64,000 bases of DNA from Brachynemurus nebulosus (taxonomy: Eukaryota > Arthropoda > Insecta > Neuroptera > Myrmeleontidae), in contig JAPWDM010000011.1 of assembly GCA_035578155.1 (NCBI GenBank), forward strand, positions 17,102,185 through 17,166,184, in the 5' to 3' direction. Below the pieces are notes generated by a model. It was not told the DNA's origin and did no database searches. It saw only the letters and a program-made list of their open reading frames with translations. Positions 11,761 through 22,190 of this stretch are shown one piece after another. Position 1 is the stretch's first letter. Each line of letters opens with the position of its first letter. A program made the position numbers and the translations under genes.

Positions 11761-12355
11761 TTTGCCTAGTTTTGATAGGGAACACTAAAAATACTCAGTA
11801 TTACGAATTTTTAAATCAAAATTGTTGATGCTAATCTTCTACAAAAATAAGCATTTAATTTTATTCTTAATACATTGAAAGTTAAAAATATTGTAGACTG
11901 AACTAGTTTAAATACGGTCAGAATTGTAATAGTTCTCGAAAATAGTTTCATGGGAATAAAAAGATAAATTATCAACAAAATTTGCGTTCTCATATTTTTT
12001 TCCTTTAAATTCCTGGAAACATACGATCTTTATCACTTTATCGCTATTGATATAATTTGTAGGACTGACAGTGTTAGGAAGTATTTTTGTGTGTGCATTA
12101 TATCTATAATAGTTATTATATTAAGTTTTTAGTATTTGCTATCATAAATATACGAACGGCTTAATCGTCTGAAGCTTCGATAAGAAAAATGGTTGTAAGA
12201 CAGTAACATTAATACATATTATATAAATGGTTCACAAGATAAATTGTTTAACTAGATAAAAAAAGTGATGAAATGTGGTAAAATAATGTATGTTACACAT
12301 CTTTTTGAAATTTGGTCATTGGTCACTTCTAATGTGAATACTTTATATTAGAAAA
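11761..12355. other. AT-rich spacer, nothing recognised
   Basis: No gene or transposon terminus can be supported. The frame at 11811-11993 (-) is low complexity. Confidence 0.5.
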
Positions 12356-12356
12356 A

Positions 12357-12560
12357 AAGGGCCGGATTAACCAACTTTGAAGCTCCTAGATATTTTTGTT
12401 CTTACTGAGACCTCTTCCCCTCTCCCATAAGAAATAGGGCACACAAAAAATATAAAACAATTAATGAAACAAAACTAATTAATGTGAAAAATTAAAACGA
12501 CTCTTAAATATTGATTCAAATATTCAGAGTAGACAGTTTATCCGGACCCTTCAAAAATGG
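12357..12560. mobile_element. Possible short hAT-like MITE, ends AAGGGCCGGATTAACC
   Basis: The left end AAGGGCCGGATTAACC and a reverse-strand right end of the form GAAGGGTCCGGATAAAC enclose about 200 bp of AT-rich sequence. The GGGCCGGAT core is the same type of terminus as in the better preserved elements at 43386 and 45330. No target duplication was resolved and the leading C is absent, so this is a decayed or chance case. Confidence 0.4.
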
Positions 12561-12569
12561 GCCTTTGCT

Positions 12570-12637
12570 CGGGCCCTAGACATTTGTTTCATTTGTTTAT
12601 TTTCGGGCCCTAGACATTTGTTTTATTTATTCAATTA
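12570..12637. repeat. Two-copy 34-bp tandem duplication
   Basis: CGGGCCCTAGACATTTGTTT starts at 12570 and again at 12604, each copy followed by an ATTTGTTTATTTT or ATTTATTCAA tail. It lies immediately downstream of the possible MITE at 12357-12560. Confidence 0.75.
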
Positions 12638-12639
12638 GG

Positions 12640-14500
12640 AAAGTACTCTATAATTATAAAAATGTAGGGGAGGTGTTCAGTTTCGTAATTTGACGCTAGA
12701 ATTTGAGAAATTTTAAAAGGTGGACTTCAACGATTTCGTCTGAGACTGATTTTGGATATATCCATAAGTTCCGCATCAGTAATATGTAATATTCTTGAAC
12801 GTTTGTTATCAATGTTACCACTGCTATATTGTATTGTCCACATAGTAATGTCCGATAAATTTTTTTGGTAAAAAACTATTAATAAATCATTAATGTCATT
12901 ACTCTATAAATTTTATTCAAATAATTGTAGGTAATTATTTGTAATTCTGTCGAAATTAATTTAAAAAAATAATAATAAAAAGCAAACAACATTCACCAAT
13001 CAATTTAAACAGAGAACGCTTCTCCTTTCAAAGAATTCGTTTAGTCATTAACGTAAAGGAAAAGTAAATAAAAATACAAATTAAATTTAATGTTATAAAT
13101 AAATAGATAAACATTTTTAACTGTAAGATAAATATAAACAGTGAGAACTTTTTCTTGGGGCGTTTTTTTAAGTTTTCATATCGAGAAATTTTTTCCTCTT
13201 TACCGGTACTTCAACTAATATCACTGTGAGACCTCTATAAACATTAAATTTGATGCCAACCACTCGTTGCGATGGTATCTCCTGCAAACCAATTCTCTGC
13301 TATACGCGTTAAGCGTTATGTAGACGCGTTCGAGGTGTTTTCAATTAAAGATCTTTGATACTTTTGTTTGAATAAAAATTACATATTTTTATTATAATTT
13401 AAAAGCTTATTGAATTTAATGATTCATTGTATTTGAATTATAAGTTGAAACTGTAGTGGTTTAAAATTTTGCTGGAAAATGCAGCTGTACGTAAATTCGA
13501 AAGGTAAGATAATACAGAAATTTTATTTTTTGACCTGGGTAGTTTCAGTAAATTTAATAAAAAAAAAGTTTTTAACGGAATTTTATAAAATCTGTACTTG
13601 TATTGTTGTAAAGTGTTTAAAAATAAAATATAAAAACCATATAACATCAAGTTTTACAAACAAGTAAATTAGTAGAAAATTTTGTTTTTAAAAACTTACA
13701 TTTATATTCGTCAATTGAATTTTAACAAATCAACAATTTTGTTCGTATCACTTGTTTCCACAGAAATGTTCAAAATTTAAATAAAAAGTTCCGAACATCT
13801 ATCAATTATAATTGTTAACAAAATTTAAAAACTTTTTTCACTTTTTCTTTTTCAAAAATGTTATATTTGCATTTTAATTGTTTTCTTTTTATATATCATC
13901 ATAGTTCTTAAACCTATCATTTAATTTTTTTTGTTCATATTTTTTTGATCTTGTGCTATCTGGGTCGGGACCGTTACACTTTCAAACAAATCGCTAACAA
14001 TAATAAAAGTGAGGCGCGATGGATTGTTTATAGTGTATGTTGGTACTATGTTGTTGTGTACTATTGTTGATAACGCATGATCCATTAACGTTATCATTTT
14101 CAACGATGCGATGCTCTAACGTTTGTTTATTGGTTCGACGCATGATATAAAGTTATATCGAAACTCTATGTATATATGTATATTACCACATGTATGTATA
14201 TATATACGTAAGTTGTCGTTATAATTATTATTGTTATTGATAATTAAATATTTGTTTATTTCTTAACTAACCGGTGGGTTTATTTTGTTAAGGGACTTCC
14301 TTGATGATTTTCCCCAGTGTTTCTTTTTGTTGAATTTGCGTGTTTGTTTTCGTTAATCACGTGGGAACAACGGAAATATCTGTATTTTTTTTTTTAAAAA
14401 TGATACAATTTTTTTTTTTTTTTTTAGTCTTCATTCATTCATTTGATTTTGTAGTGATGAAGTTGTATGTACTTATAGAGACACTGAAATGATGCAGAGT
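12640..14500. other. Long AT-rich stretch without a recognisable gene
   Basis: Frames at 13438-13650, 13479-13667 and 13921-14103 are unsupported. The part at 13930-14160 is slightly richer in GC with several CG dinucleotides, which could be upstream or untranslated sequence of a gene. I see no start, splice or domain to support that. Confidence 0.45.
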
Positions 14501-14506
14501 AGATAT

Positions 14507-14761
14507 TCAGAAAGAGGTAAGGGGCTTTATTAATAGTGAAAAACGTTTATGGGAGCTTCTACTAGTACCAGAAACTTGAAATCTGATATAAGTATATGAG
14601 AGTAGGTCTTGACCATGTCCCTGCCACTCTCCATATAGTCCATTATAAAAAAAAAATGGACCGTTTACTGACGCCGCTGTAACTAATAAACCAGATGGTG
14701 TTGATGGTACTTGAATAAAATAGAGTCGGGACATGAGTTTTGACAGTTCGCTATTTTTCAT
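14507..14761 (-). other. Unassigned 84-codon frame inside a repeat-like block
   Basis: This frame has unusually balanced composition for the window, including GPFFFYNGLYGEWQGHGQDL. I cannot assign it to a family. Part of it (14605-14628) recurs in inverted form at 15032-15055 with three mismatches, which points to a repeat rather than a conserved exon. No convincing splice signals frame it. Confidence 0.25.
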
Positions 14762-15055
14762 TAAAGATTCATCTAAAATAAATTGGAAATAAATTAAATA
14801 TTTAAAAAATACTTTAATTCAACCTAGAAAGATTAATTAAGTTAAAAAAATTTAATTCTTCGTTAACACATAACTTGGTGACGATACTTTTGTACTCAAT
14901 CATATGATAATTAATTTGACATCTATTTGATCAAAAATGCTTACATGTTTCAACTCTATTTACATAGTATGCTCCAATACCATTAGCGCCACGTAGCGAA
15001 CTGTGACATTAAAAGTTCGTTCTTGAAAACAAGTGGCAGGAACATGGTCTTGACC
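14605..15055. repeat. Inverted 24-bp pair at the ends of a 450-bp block
   Basis: 14605-14628 and 15032-15055 are inverted copies with 21 of 24 positions matching (core GACCATGT then CCTGCCACT). They could be the remains of terminal or internal inverted repeats of an old element; outer limits were not found. Confidence 0.45.
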
Positions 15056-15235
15056 TAAAAGGTTTTTGACTAAAATATTCTCATTATTTGTGTTCTTATT
15101 ATGCAATTTTCTAAAAATTCATATGTGTGTGACCAAATACATTTATGCATTGCGTGTGTATTGAATAAAAGTAATTTACTATATATAATCCGGTCAATTT
15201 AGCCCTAAAAATAGCAGTGAAGATACAGAAATTGG

Positions 15236-15336
15236 GGGAGAGCTGAAAATTGGTATGAATGTTCGGAACACCATTATAAATAAGTGTTGAAAAGTTCTCA
15301 GTGTTCCGAACATTCATACCAATTTTCAGCTCTCCC
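15236..15336. repeat. Perfect 36-bp inverted repeat hairpin
   Basis: 15236-15271 and 15301-15336 are exact reverse complements separated by 29 bases. The stem starts GGGAGAGCTGAAAATTGG and ends TGTTCGGAACAC at the loop side. A transcript would fold into a fully paired 36-bp stem, in the size range of small-RNA precursors. It could equally be a very short MITE. The frame at 15111-15317 (-) merely overlaps it. Confidence 0.9.
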
Positions 15337-15529
15337 TTAATTTTTGTACACTTGCATGTCTAATTGACTAGTGTAATAGTAAAATAAATAAAAAATAAAG
15401 AAAGTAGGGAATACTATATACCCGAAACCAAATGTTATGACCATTCCATTCTTCTACTACAAATTTAGATTGTTCACAATCGTTTTTAATATTTTATTTT
15501 TAGTATTAACAATTTAAAAAATATCCCTT

Positions 15530-15900
15530 TCGTAGCATTCTGCATTACATAGCGAATTTCCGCACATAAAAGTTACTTTTTCTCGAAAACCCGCTTACCT
15601 AGAATAATGGTTCAAATGTATCTTCTGTGATTTTCTTCGCTCTTTAGCATAATATAAAAAAATAGAAAAACTTTAAAATTTTGGCAAATTTTTTCAAAAA
15701 ACTCATTTTTTTGAGGTTTCCGGAATCGGACGTGTCTGGCTGGACAACTCATCCGAGATTTTTGGACTTCTAACATTTTACTGTTTTAAAATAGAAATAG
15801 TCCTCACTATACGAAATTTTGTATTATGATATATTTTGATGTTAAAAAACGTCCTTCAAAGCTACTAATTCAAATTATTAGTAGAAATGCTGTAAAATGC
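15530..15900 (+). repeat. Copy of the hAT-interior repeat family
   Basis: It shares ordered phrases with 34010-34330: ATAGCGAATTTCCG, TTTTTCTCG, ATGGTTCAAA, a CTTTAGC/TTTCCAACG region, then TCGGACGTGTCTGGC and GGACTTC. No terminal repeats were found nearby. It carries no protein. Confidence 0.6.
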
Positions 15901-15949
15901 ATAAAATTTTAATTTTTAAAGACGAAATTTGTTATTTTTATCTAATTTA

Positions 15950-17480
15950 TGGCGAATAAAAATATTAATTAAGGGAAGGAAACCGGGACAACCGTATTAA
16001 AACCGTAAAACCGTAACAAATAATTAACACTGCGTGTGGAAAATTTAACAGTTTAGTTAAAATCGATATAAAATATTTAATACATGTGTTTATAAAAATG
16101 CAAATATAAATGTTTTCTTTTTTTAAATTTTATTTTTATTGTGATTAATTATTTGGCTTTTTTAATAATTTAGAATTTTCTGTGAAATGAATAAATTATG
16201 AAAATATGAATTTATAAAATCTGTAATATTTCAGTGGAAGTGAAAATGAAATTTTTTACTCACAGGGTTTAGAAAGATAATAAATTTTCAAAGTAAATTA
16301 TAAGTACTGAAATTGCATAAAATTTGAATCTATTTTCATTGAAGCTGAAAACTTTTAAAACTGAAGAGTTTTAAGATTTCATGTACAAAATTATTTCATT
16401 ACTTATATATTATACTGTTTTCTTTATATTTGAAAATAATTTTTTTCACTTTCGTTTAGATTTTATCCCTAAAAATAGTGTGTCGTGAATCATGAAAAAG
16501 AAGAACGTTCCCACCAAAGATATTGTCACTATGAAAAAATGTAGGATAATAGAGCAAGTATGTGAAAAAGTTGTTTTTCACTTGCAGTTCAGTTACAATC
16601 ACTTTCATTTTTTCAATTTAATTTCAATTTCCACCTTAAATTTTTGTAAACCGATTCAAATTCTAAACTGTTAATCATAGAATCATTCATTACGAATTTT
16701 GACAAAAACGTGAATAGTATAAACCGTATAAACGAACAAAACTATTCAAATTTTCAAATTTCTTCCCAAGTTCATATTTTAAATTTAATTGTTATAAATT
16801 AATGATTTATTTACATATTAAATTTATCAACATAATTATTTAATATTTGAATGCAATCTAAATGGAATATTTATAAATTTTTATTGAAAAATTTAATGTT
16901 ATAAAATTTTTTTAGAATAATTGAAGATCATAGTTATCTAAGATATTTTTGTTACTTATAATTACGTCAAAATACATAATGTTTCCTTCACACAATAAAA
17001 GGCCCGTGAATATTTTTTTAACTTAATAATAAAAAAGAAATTTAAACGAATGTTACGTTTTCAGCAAATTTTAGTGATATTTAAAAATACCTACATAAAA
17101 TAAATTAAATTAGAAAACGAAGCAAACATTATTTTAAAGTCATTAGATTGGAAAATTCCTTACGCTTTACGCTTTGCGTCTAACAAGAGCGTACATAATT
17201 AATTTGAGATTGTCATGACATAAACCGACAAAACCGGGTGGTTTTTTAAAAAAACAACTTCAGGCAAACATACATATGAATATTGTGTGATTGAGTTGGA
17301 CAGATGTATATCGTCGATTGCCTTGCTTAAAAAAATGTTTTCATTACATATCACTCAAAAAGCTTTCTTTTTGAAAATGTACCATTTTAAAAATTGAAAT
17401 GGAGATAATTTGTCCGTATAATAAAAAAAGACAACAAATGTCCCTTTAGAAATTTTTTAATCAATTTCTAATAAATTTCT
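15950..17480. other. Very AT-rich stretch, nothing recognised
   Basis: The sequence is mostly A/T with short runs. Frame 16492-16674 is unsupported. No RNA gene, exon or transposon end could be defended. Confidence 0.5.
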
Positions 17481-17489
17481 TAATTTACG

Positions 17490-17704
17490 TATTAAAGTAA
17501 TAGTTCAAAAACTTGTCATATATATTTTTTCTCCGTTTTTCGAATGATGTAAAAAAAAATTGAAAAGTTGTTTAATTCTGACAGAAAACTTACTTTTTTG
17601 ACAAAAAGAAAACCGAAAAACCTACTTCTGGGCATCCGATGTGTCTGGAACTCCCATACCAAATTTCATAAGCATTAAACGTTTCGTTCGAAAGTTACCG
17701 TGGC

Positions 17705-17761
<57 letters not shown>

Positions 17762-17895
17762 TTTAGTGAATATAATTTTCGTATTCTAGGGACCGCAAGG
17801 CCGATTTCTGTTATAGTCTCGGCCTCAAGTTCTACCATCAGACCGGGGGTAATAGCTGAATTTCGAGTTTTCGAAATTCGCTAAAATGTAACAAA
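17490..17895 (+). repeat. hAT-interior repeat family copy interrupted by a TA microsatellite
   Basis: It is parallel to 34090-34450: TTGTCATATAT, GCATCCGATGTGTCTGG, TACCAAATTTCATAAG, TTTCGTTCGAAAGTTA, then AATTTTAGTGAAT, a CTCAAGTTCTACCATC phrase and TTCGAAATTCGCTAAAA. A TA tract lies between the two halves, where the 34-kb copy has only a short TATA tract. Confidence 0.6.
17708..17758. repeat. TA dinucleotide microsatellite
   Basis: Uninterrupted AT/TA alternation of about 51 bases, inside a dispersed repeat copy. Confidence 0.95.
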
Positions 17896-18214
17896 AATGT
17901 TTTTAAAAAAATATTGTAAATAGAAGTTTAATATAATTAAAATTTGGAGATAATTTTGAAGATAATAATGGTATATTTATTATTTAAAAATGTGTAAAAC
18001 TAACTAAATTGAAATGTGTTCCGGCGTTTGTTATTTAAACAAATCACAAAAGTTAAAGTAGTACAATATTGTTGGTTTGATCAAAAATGTATGTGTCGGT
18101 GATGACCAATACTGTTTAATGCATAAGCTATAAACATAGACAGTACAGTGTATCGTTACTAGCATCTATTATTTAAATTAAAAATCACAAAGTGATTAAA
18201 CAAATTATCAAACT

Positions 18215-18286
18215 GAATCGGTCGGGAATCGAACCCAGGATCTCCCGGTAACTAGCCAGGTGTTTTCGCCACGAGACCAACGATCC
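18215..18286 (-). ncRNA. tRNA-like sequence, minus-strand copy
   Basis: On the minus strand it reads GGATCGTTGGTCTCGTGGCG, a box-A-like region, then a CCTGGCTAGTTACCGGG anticodon-arm-like segment and GGTTCGATTCC, a match to the pol III box B consensus. The 3' half (TTCGATTCCCGACCGATTC) pairs poorly with the 5' acceptor strand. It is more decayed in the acceptor than the plus copy but keeps the canonical box B. Confidence 0.55.
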
Positions 18287-18398
18287 TGTGTTCGACAGCC
18301 ACCCTAGTCCGATAACCATTCAACCATATATTGGTACTCTCTCTAATGCGAGAAACAGTTACTATTACTATATCGGACTGGGGTGGTTGCCGAACACA

Positions 18399-18470
18399 GG
18401 ATCGTTGGTCTAGTGGCGAAGACATCTGGCTAGTTACCGGGAGATCCTGGGTTTGATTCCCAGCCGCTCC
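18399..18470 (+). ncRNA. tRNA-like sequence, plus-strand copy
   Basis: Box A is TGGTCTAGTGGC and box B is GGTTTGATTCC (one change from GGTTCGATTCC). The T arm CTGGG/CCCAG pairs fully. The anticodon stem TCTGG/CCGGG needs a G-T mismatch-type pair and leaves the seven-base loop CTAGTTA; read literally the anticodon would be AGT (Thr). The acceptor stem has mismatches and no CCA is encoded. I infer a tRNA-derived repeat that could still have an internal pol III promoter. Confidence 0.55.
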
Positions 18471-18511
18471 AGTTTGATAATTTTTTTAATCACTTTGTGA
18501 TTTTTAATTTA

Positions 18512-19579
18512 CATTTGGGTTTTGGTCATACAGACCAAAGAAATCGAGTGCTTAAAGTTTCAGTTTTGCTGAACGATAAGTGAACATATGAATATGCGTA
18601 TGTTTAAATGCGAACAAAAGTTCATACGTAATAATGTTTCATAAGTACTCGATAATATTTGAAATTGATTTCAAATAGTTTATTTTTAAAAAAAAAATAT
18701 ATTTCAGGTTCAGTCTCATATTAGCAACAACACGATCTACATCAGTAATTGACCTGGTATTTGCAAGAGGAACTGATAAATTTATTTTAAAAAAAAAATT
18801 TGATTACTTCTGATCTAGTACATATTACAAACTATCATAAAATGAACGATATAATGTTCTGTTTCGGTAACATTTTTTAGGTATCCCCTTTTTACATGGA
18901 CTTGGTACTAATCATTAGTAGTTGCTATAAACAGGCATAGAGTGCTGTTTCAATATGTGTAAACGTAACTCGAGGCGTATATGTAGCAGCTATTAATGAT
19001 TTGTAGGCTCATATAAATAAGACCCTATTTATTTCATACATAAATCAAAAGATTTCATTTTGATAAACATTCACTGGCTCCTAATTAATCTGTATGCTTC
19101 TAAAAATTGCAAATTTTTTTCCTGTCGATAATTTATATGTACGTTATTCCTGTTAATCTAAAAGGGAAAGTTAATTGTCCAGTCATTAAGTATAAAGTAT
19201 ATATAGTAACCTAGTAAGTGATATCGCATTGACCAGGGCTAGCTAGCCCCATCAAAAGCGGGACCCGGTTCAAAGTGAACTTGTGGGGCTTTGAAATAAA
19301 GATTTCGTACAGCAATATAACAATTTATTACATTTTACTACTTTTACATTACACAAATTCGTACAAGAAAGGCTAGGATTACCTACATAGAAACGATTTA
19401 ACAATTTCGAACGAATGGTAAATCCCTATAAGACTGTAGTTGTTCATCAAAATTACCGGCATTAAATGTGTTGGTTTTGACATGGTTATTGTCGTTTTTT
19501 ATATTATAAAATTACAATTGTAGTGAAAAGATTTTATTATGGGATTTCTATTTCGGTTTTGTGAATCTCTTGGTGTTCT
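18512..19579. other. AT-rich stretch, nothing recognised
   Basis: A GC-richer patch at about 19236-19300 (GGGCTAGCTAGCCCC palindrome, then GGGACCCGGTTC) is followed by AATAAAG and may be a transposon edge. It could not be assigned. Confidence 0.4.
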
Positions 19580-19712
19580 GTAACTTTATTACTTTTAACA
19601 TAGAATCGCTGTAGCCTTACTACTTTTGATACAGAACTGCTGTAATCTTACTACTTTTGGTACAGAACTGCTGTAACCTTATTACTTTTGGTACAGAACT
19701 ACTGTAACCTTA
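19580..19712. repeat. 31-bp tandem array, about four units
   Basis: Units begin at 19580, 19611, 19642, 19673 and 19704, each exactly 31 bases, with consensus GTAACCTTATTACTTTTGGT followed by ACAGAACTGCT. The fifth unit is cut at 19713 by a MITE, and the array resumes at 20076. Confidence 0.92.
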
Positions 19713-20075
19713 TGGTTGCTACACACTATCAGTTTTATCTGATAGTTTTCACTGAACCGCGAAAACTGATCGTGTGTAGGTTGAAAATTGACACCTTTAA
19801 TATATATACCTCATTTTAAATACAATTGATCATGAGTTTTCGTTAAAAAATTAAATAATTCTTATATTCGAAACAAATCAATCTTCTGTTCTTTTCTAAA
19901 AGCAAACTGCTTTCAGTTCGTCACTTTGAATTATTTAAATTCAAAGTGACGAAGCATGGTTAAATTTAACTGAAATGAACCATACTTGTGTAGGCACAGG
20001 AATGTTATTTTTAACTGTCAGTTTTAACTGACAGTATGAAAACTGTCAGTTAAAACTGATCGTGTGTAGCAGCCT
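19713..20075. mobile_element. PIF/Harbinger-like MITE inserted in a tandem array
   Basis: The terminal inverted repeats are TGGTTGCTACACACTATCAG and, reversed from the right end, AGGCTGCTACACACGATCAG. TTA lies on both sides (19710-19712 and 20076-20078), matching the 3-bp TWA duplication typical of PIF/Harbinger. Removing the element rejoins the 31-bp array. The AACTGATCGTGTGTAG phrase also occurs subterminally at about 19764. A central 14-bp palindrome (CGTCACTTTGAATT) lies near 19918-19950. At 363 bp there is no room for a transposase. Confidence 0.82.
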
Positions 20076-20112
20076 TTACCACTTTTTGTACAGAACTGTT
20101 GCAACTTTACTA
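20076..20112. repeat. Downstream remainder of the 31-bp tandem array
   Basis: TTACCACTTTTTGTACAGAA continues the tandem consensus after the inserted MITE, followed by one more diverged start (GCAACTTTACTA). Confidence 0.8.
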
Positions 20113-20820
20113 TCTGTGTTGTTTTATATCAGTTGTACATGCTAAATAAAATAGATTGAATTGAGCTGTCGAAAATGGTGTAAATAATCCCATTCGAAAT
20201 TGAAATTAAAATATCAGGTAACAACTACGTGAGGTAATATGTATTTATGATATAATAATAGATATTTGAATAAGTTTACATCTACAAAATATATTTCCGG
20301 TTTCAAAGCAAATTTTTGCCCTCGTCAAAATCAAATAAAACTAGATCCGTTCGATTGGTTATGACAGTTTATAAATGTATTTTGAATAAAATTATTACAT
20401 TTTATTTCACGACAATTGCGACTTCTGAGAAATTGTAAATGTGCATGTAAAAAAGAGAATATATTTTTGTGCGATAAATGAGATGAAACATCTAAATTTT
20501 TTAAAAACTTAAATCCTAAGATTTGCAACCTTGACCTTGTTTTTCTAAATTTTGAATCTTACTACCACCTCTATCTTCTAATATTTTCTCAATCCCCTAA
20601 TGCTCCATCTTCATACAATATACAAAAAAATAAAATTTCCCACCAAACTTGTCCCTTTTTTCTAAGAAAAACTCTATACTAGTGTTGAAAATAGTTTACA
20701 AAACTGTAAACAGACTTTTACTGTCGTTCACAAGATTAACGTACCTAAATTTATGAAAATTGAACGATTTATATATTTCACGTTATAGAAAATAGAAGAT
20801 TCCGTAAATCTATAATATAA
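20113..20820. other. AT-rich spacer, nothing recognised
   Basis: Frame 20331-20528 (-) has no recognisable domain. No transposon end could be supported. Confidence 0.5.
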
Positions 20821-20829
20821 AATATTTCT

Positions 20830-21540
20830 GTTAGCAGCATTTGCATAACATAGCGAATTTCCAAATATTGGACACTGGCAAATCTCACCTTGAAACCTGT
20901 ATCGATCTAAAATAGTTTAGCTCTAACAGTGAAAAAATTTTAAACAGCGGTTGGCTAGTTAATTTTTGGCGCTTTTGGATCTCCTAGACTCTAGCGGATC
21001 TCATATATAATAATAATACGGTAATTGGTATAGAATATATCCATTTAAAAACAGTTTAATTTTTTAACGGTAAAAAAATTTTCAAAGTCGGTTGGGTAGT
21101 TTATTTTTGGCTCTTTTGGGATCCCCGGACTCTGGCGAACCTCATATAACGTAACCTACATATATCCATCTAAAATAGTAGCTCTCAAACACTAAAATAA
21201 TTTTCAAATCAGTGATGACGCGTTCTGGCAAACTTAATTTTTATTTTGAAAAATGAAACAGATATAAATATTGTCATTGTAACGACAAAAATGATAAAGC
21301 ATTTTTCGTAAAGAATTAATTCTTAATTTTTTTTCAAAAACTAGTTCACTTAGAACAACGATTCAAAAGCGTATCTTATGTAATTTTTTACGCTCTTTTC
21401 GATGACTTAAAAAAAAATTTAAAAAATTTTTGAATTCTGGCAAATTTTTGTAAAAGCAACCACTAAAAAAGGCGAAAAATGGCCAAAATTTTGGCTTCTA
21501 AAAATCGATAATTTCACTAAAAAGTGAAATTAAAAATACG
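20830..21540 (+). repeat. Diverged copies of the hAT-interior repeat family
   Basis: AGCATTTGCATAACATAGCG and AATTTCCAAAT open the block as at 34017. Two internal partial copies follow (about 20930-21010 and 21065-21145), each with TTTTTGGCGCTTTTGGATC or TTTTTGGCTCTTTTGGGATC and a CTCATATA phrase, about 125 bases apart. Phrases like 15600-15700 recur at 21340-21480. No coding content is visible. Confidence 0.5.
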
Positions 21541-21836
21541 TTTTGTTACAGTAAATTTAAATAAATCACTACATTCACTCATAACAATCTAACAAAAATA
21601 AATAGAAAATGATATTGGAGCGGAACTTTAACATTCCTAACGGAATTGAAAATAAGCTATCTAAGCAGTAAGGTAATACATTTTAGATTTATAGAACGTA
21701 ATAGCATATTACTAGGCGACGGCCGTATAATGTTATTTTTGTGGCCTCCGATACAGTTTGAAACTTCGAGACTGAAAACTGAGGATTCTTAAGCATCCAT
21801 AGTCATTAAAATAAACTTACTGACCGAGTATGAGTA

Positions 21837-21968
21837 TAGTATATTGTGCAATAAGTGCGGGAAATTGTCGATTGCCCACGAAAGCGAAGTTGAGCGCACG
21901 AACGTAGTGAGTGCGCTCATTCGCTTGAGTGGGGCAATTGACAATCTCGCACGAGTTGCACATACTAT
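21837..21968. repeat. Imperfect palindrome, possible MITE
   Basis: GTGCGGGAAATTGTCGATTG (21855) faces CAATTGACAATCTCGCAC (to 21952). Similarity extends outward through TATTGTGCAATAA and TTGCACATACT. The centre is GC-richer than its surroundings (GAGCGCACGAACG). A related left end, AATAGTATATTGTACAATAA, occurs at about 35857. The frame 21844-22092 crosses the palindrome and is not supported as a gene. Confidence 0.6.
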
Positions 21969-22119
21969 TTTTTATTACGAATTTCACATACTTTTTAGTC
22001 GAATTTTCTCCGAAAAATTAGACTTATACAGTCTATACGATAAGAGCTGCGAGAGGCGAGACCAGGGGCGCTATCCGTTTTCGGACCCGTAGAACACGAT
22101 TATGTAAAAAAAAAAGATG

Positions 22120-22123
<4 letters not shown>

Positions 22124-22187
<64 letters not shown>
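22124..22187. repeat. TA dinucleotide microsatellite in copy A
   Basis: About 64 bases of uninterrupted TA within the left end of the 1.7-kb repeat. The inverted copy C has one at the same place (40551-40600), so the tract belongs to the element. Confidence 0.95.

Positions 22188-22190
<3 letters not shown>

Larger units (their letters stand above)
18173..18511. mobile_element. Palindrome of two head-to-head tRNA-derived sequences
   Basis: The outer parts (18173-18314 and about 18371-18511) are inverted copies of each other around a spacer of about 56 bases. Each arm contains a 72-nt tRNA-like sequence and the same 3' extension with AATCACTTTGTGATT, which is itself palindromic. The shared non-tRNA flanks on both sides suggest a tRNA-derived SINE or a MITE that captured a tRNA, not two chromosomal tRNA genes. 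Confidence 0.7.

Noticed and set aside
18215..18470. Two functional nuclear tRNA genes
   Set aside because: Acceptor stems have mismatches and both copies share long non-tRNA flanks in palindromic arrangement, which fits a tRNA-derived repeat better.
19236..19330. LTR edge suggested by GC-rich patch followed by AATAAAG
   Set aside because: No second LTR, primer-binding site or polypurine tract could be found.
21844..22092. 82-codon frame beginning MCNKCGKLS, suggesting a zinc finger
   Set aside because: It lies in a palindromic repeat and runs into a different repeat; the Cys pair is isolated with no His pair.
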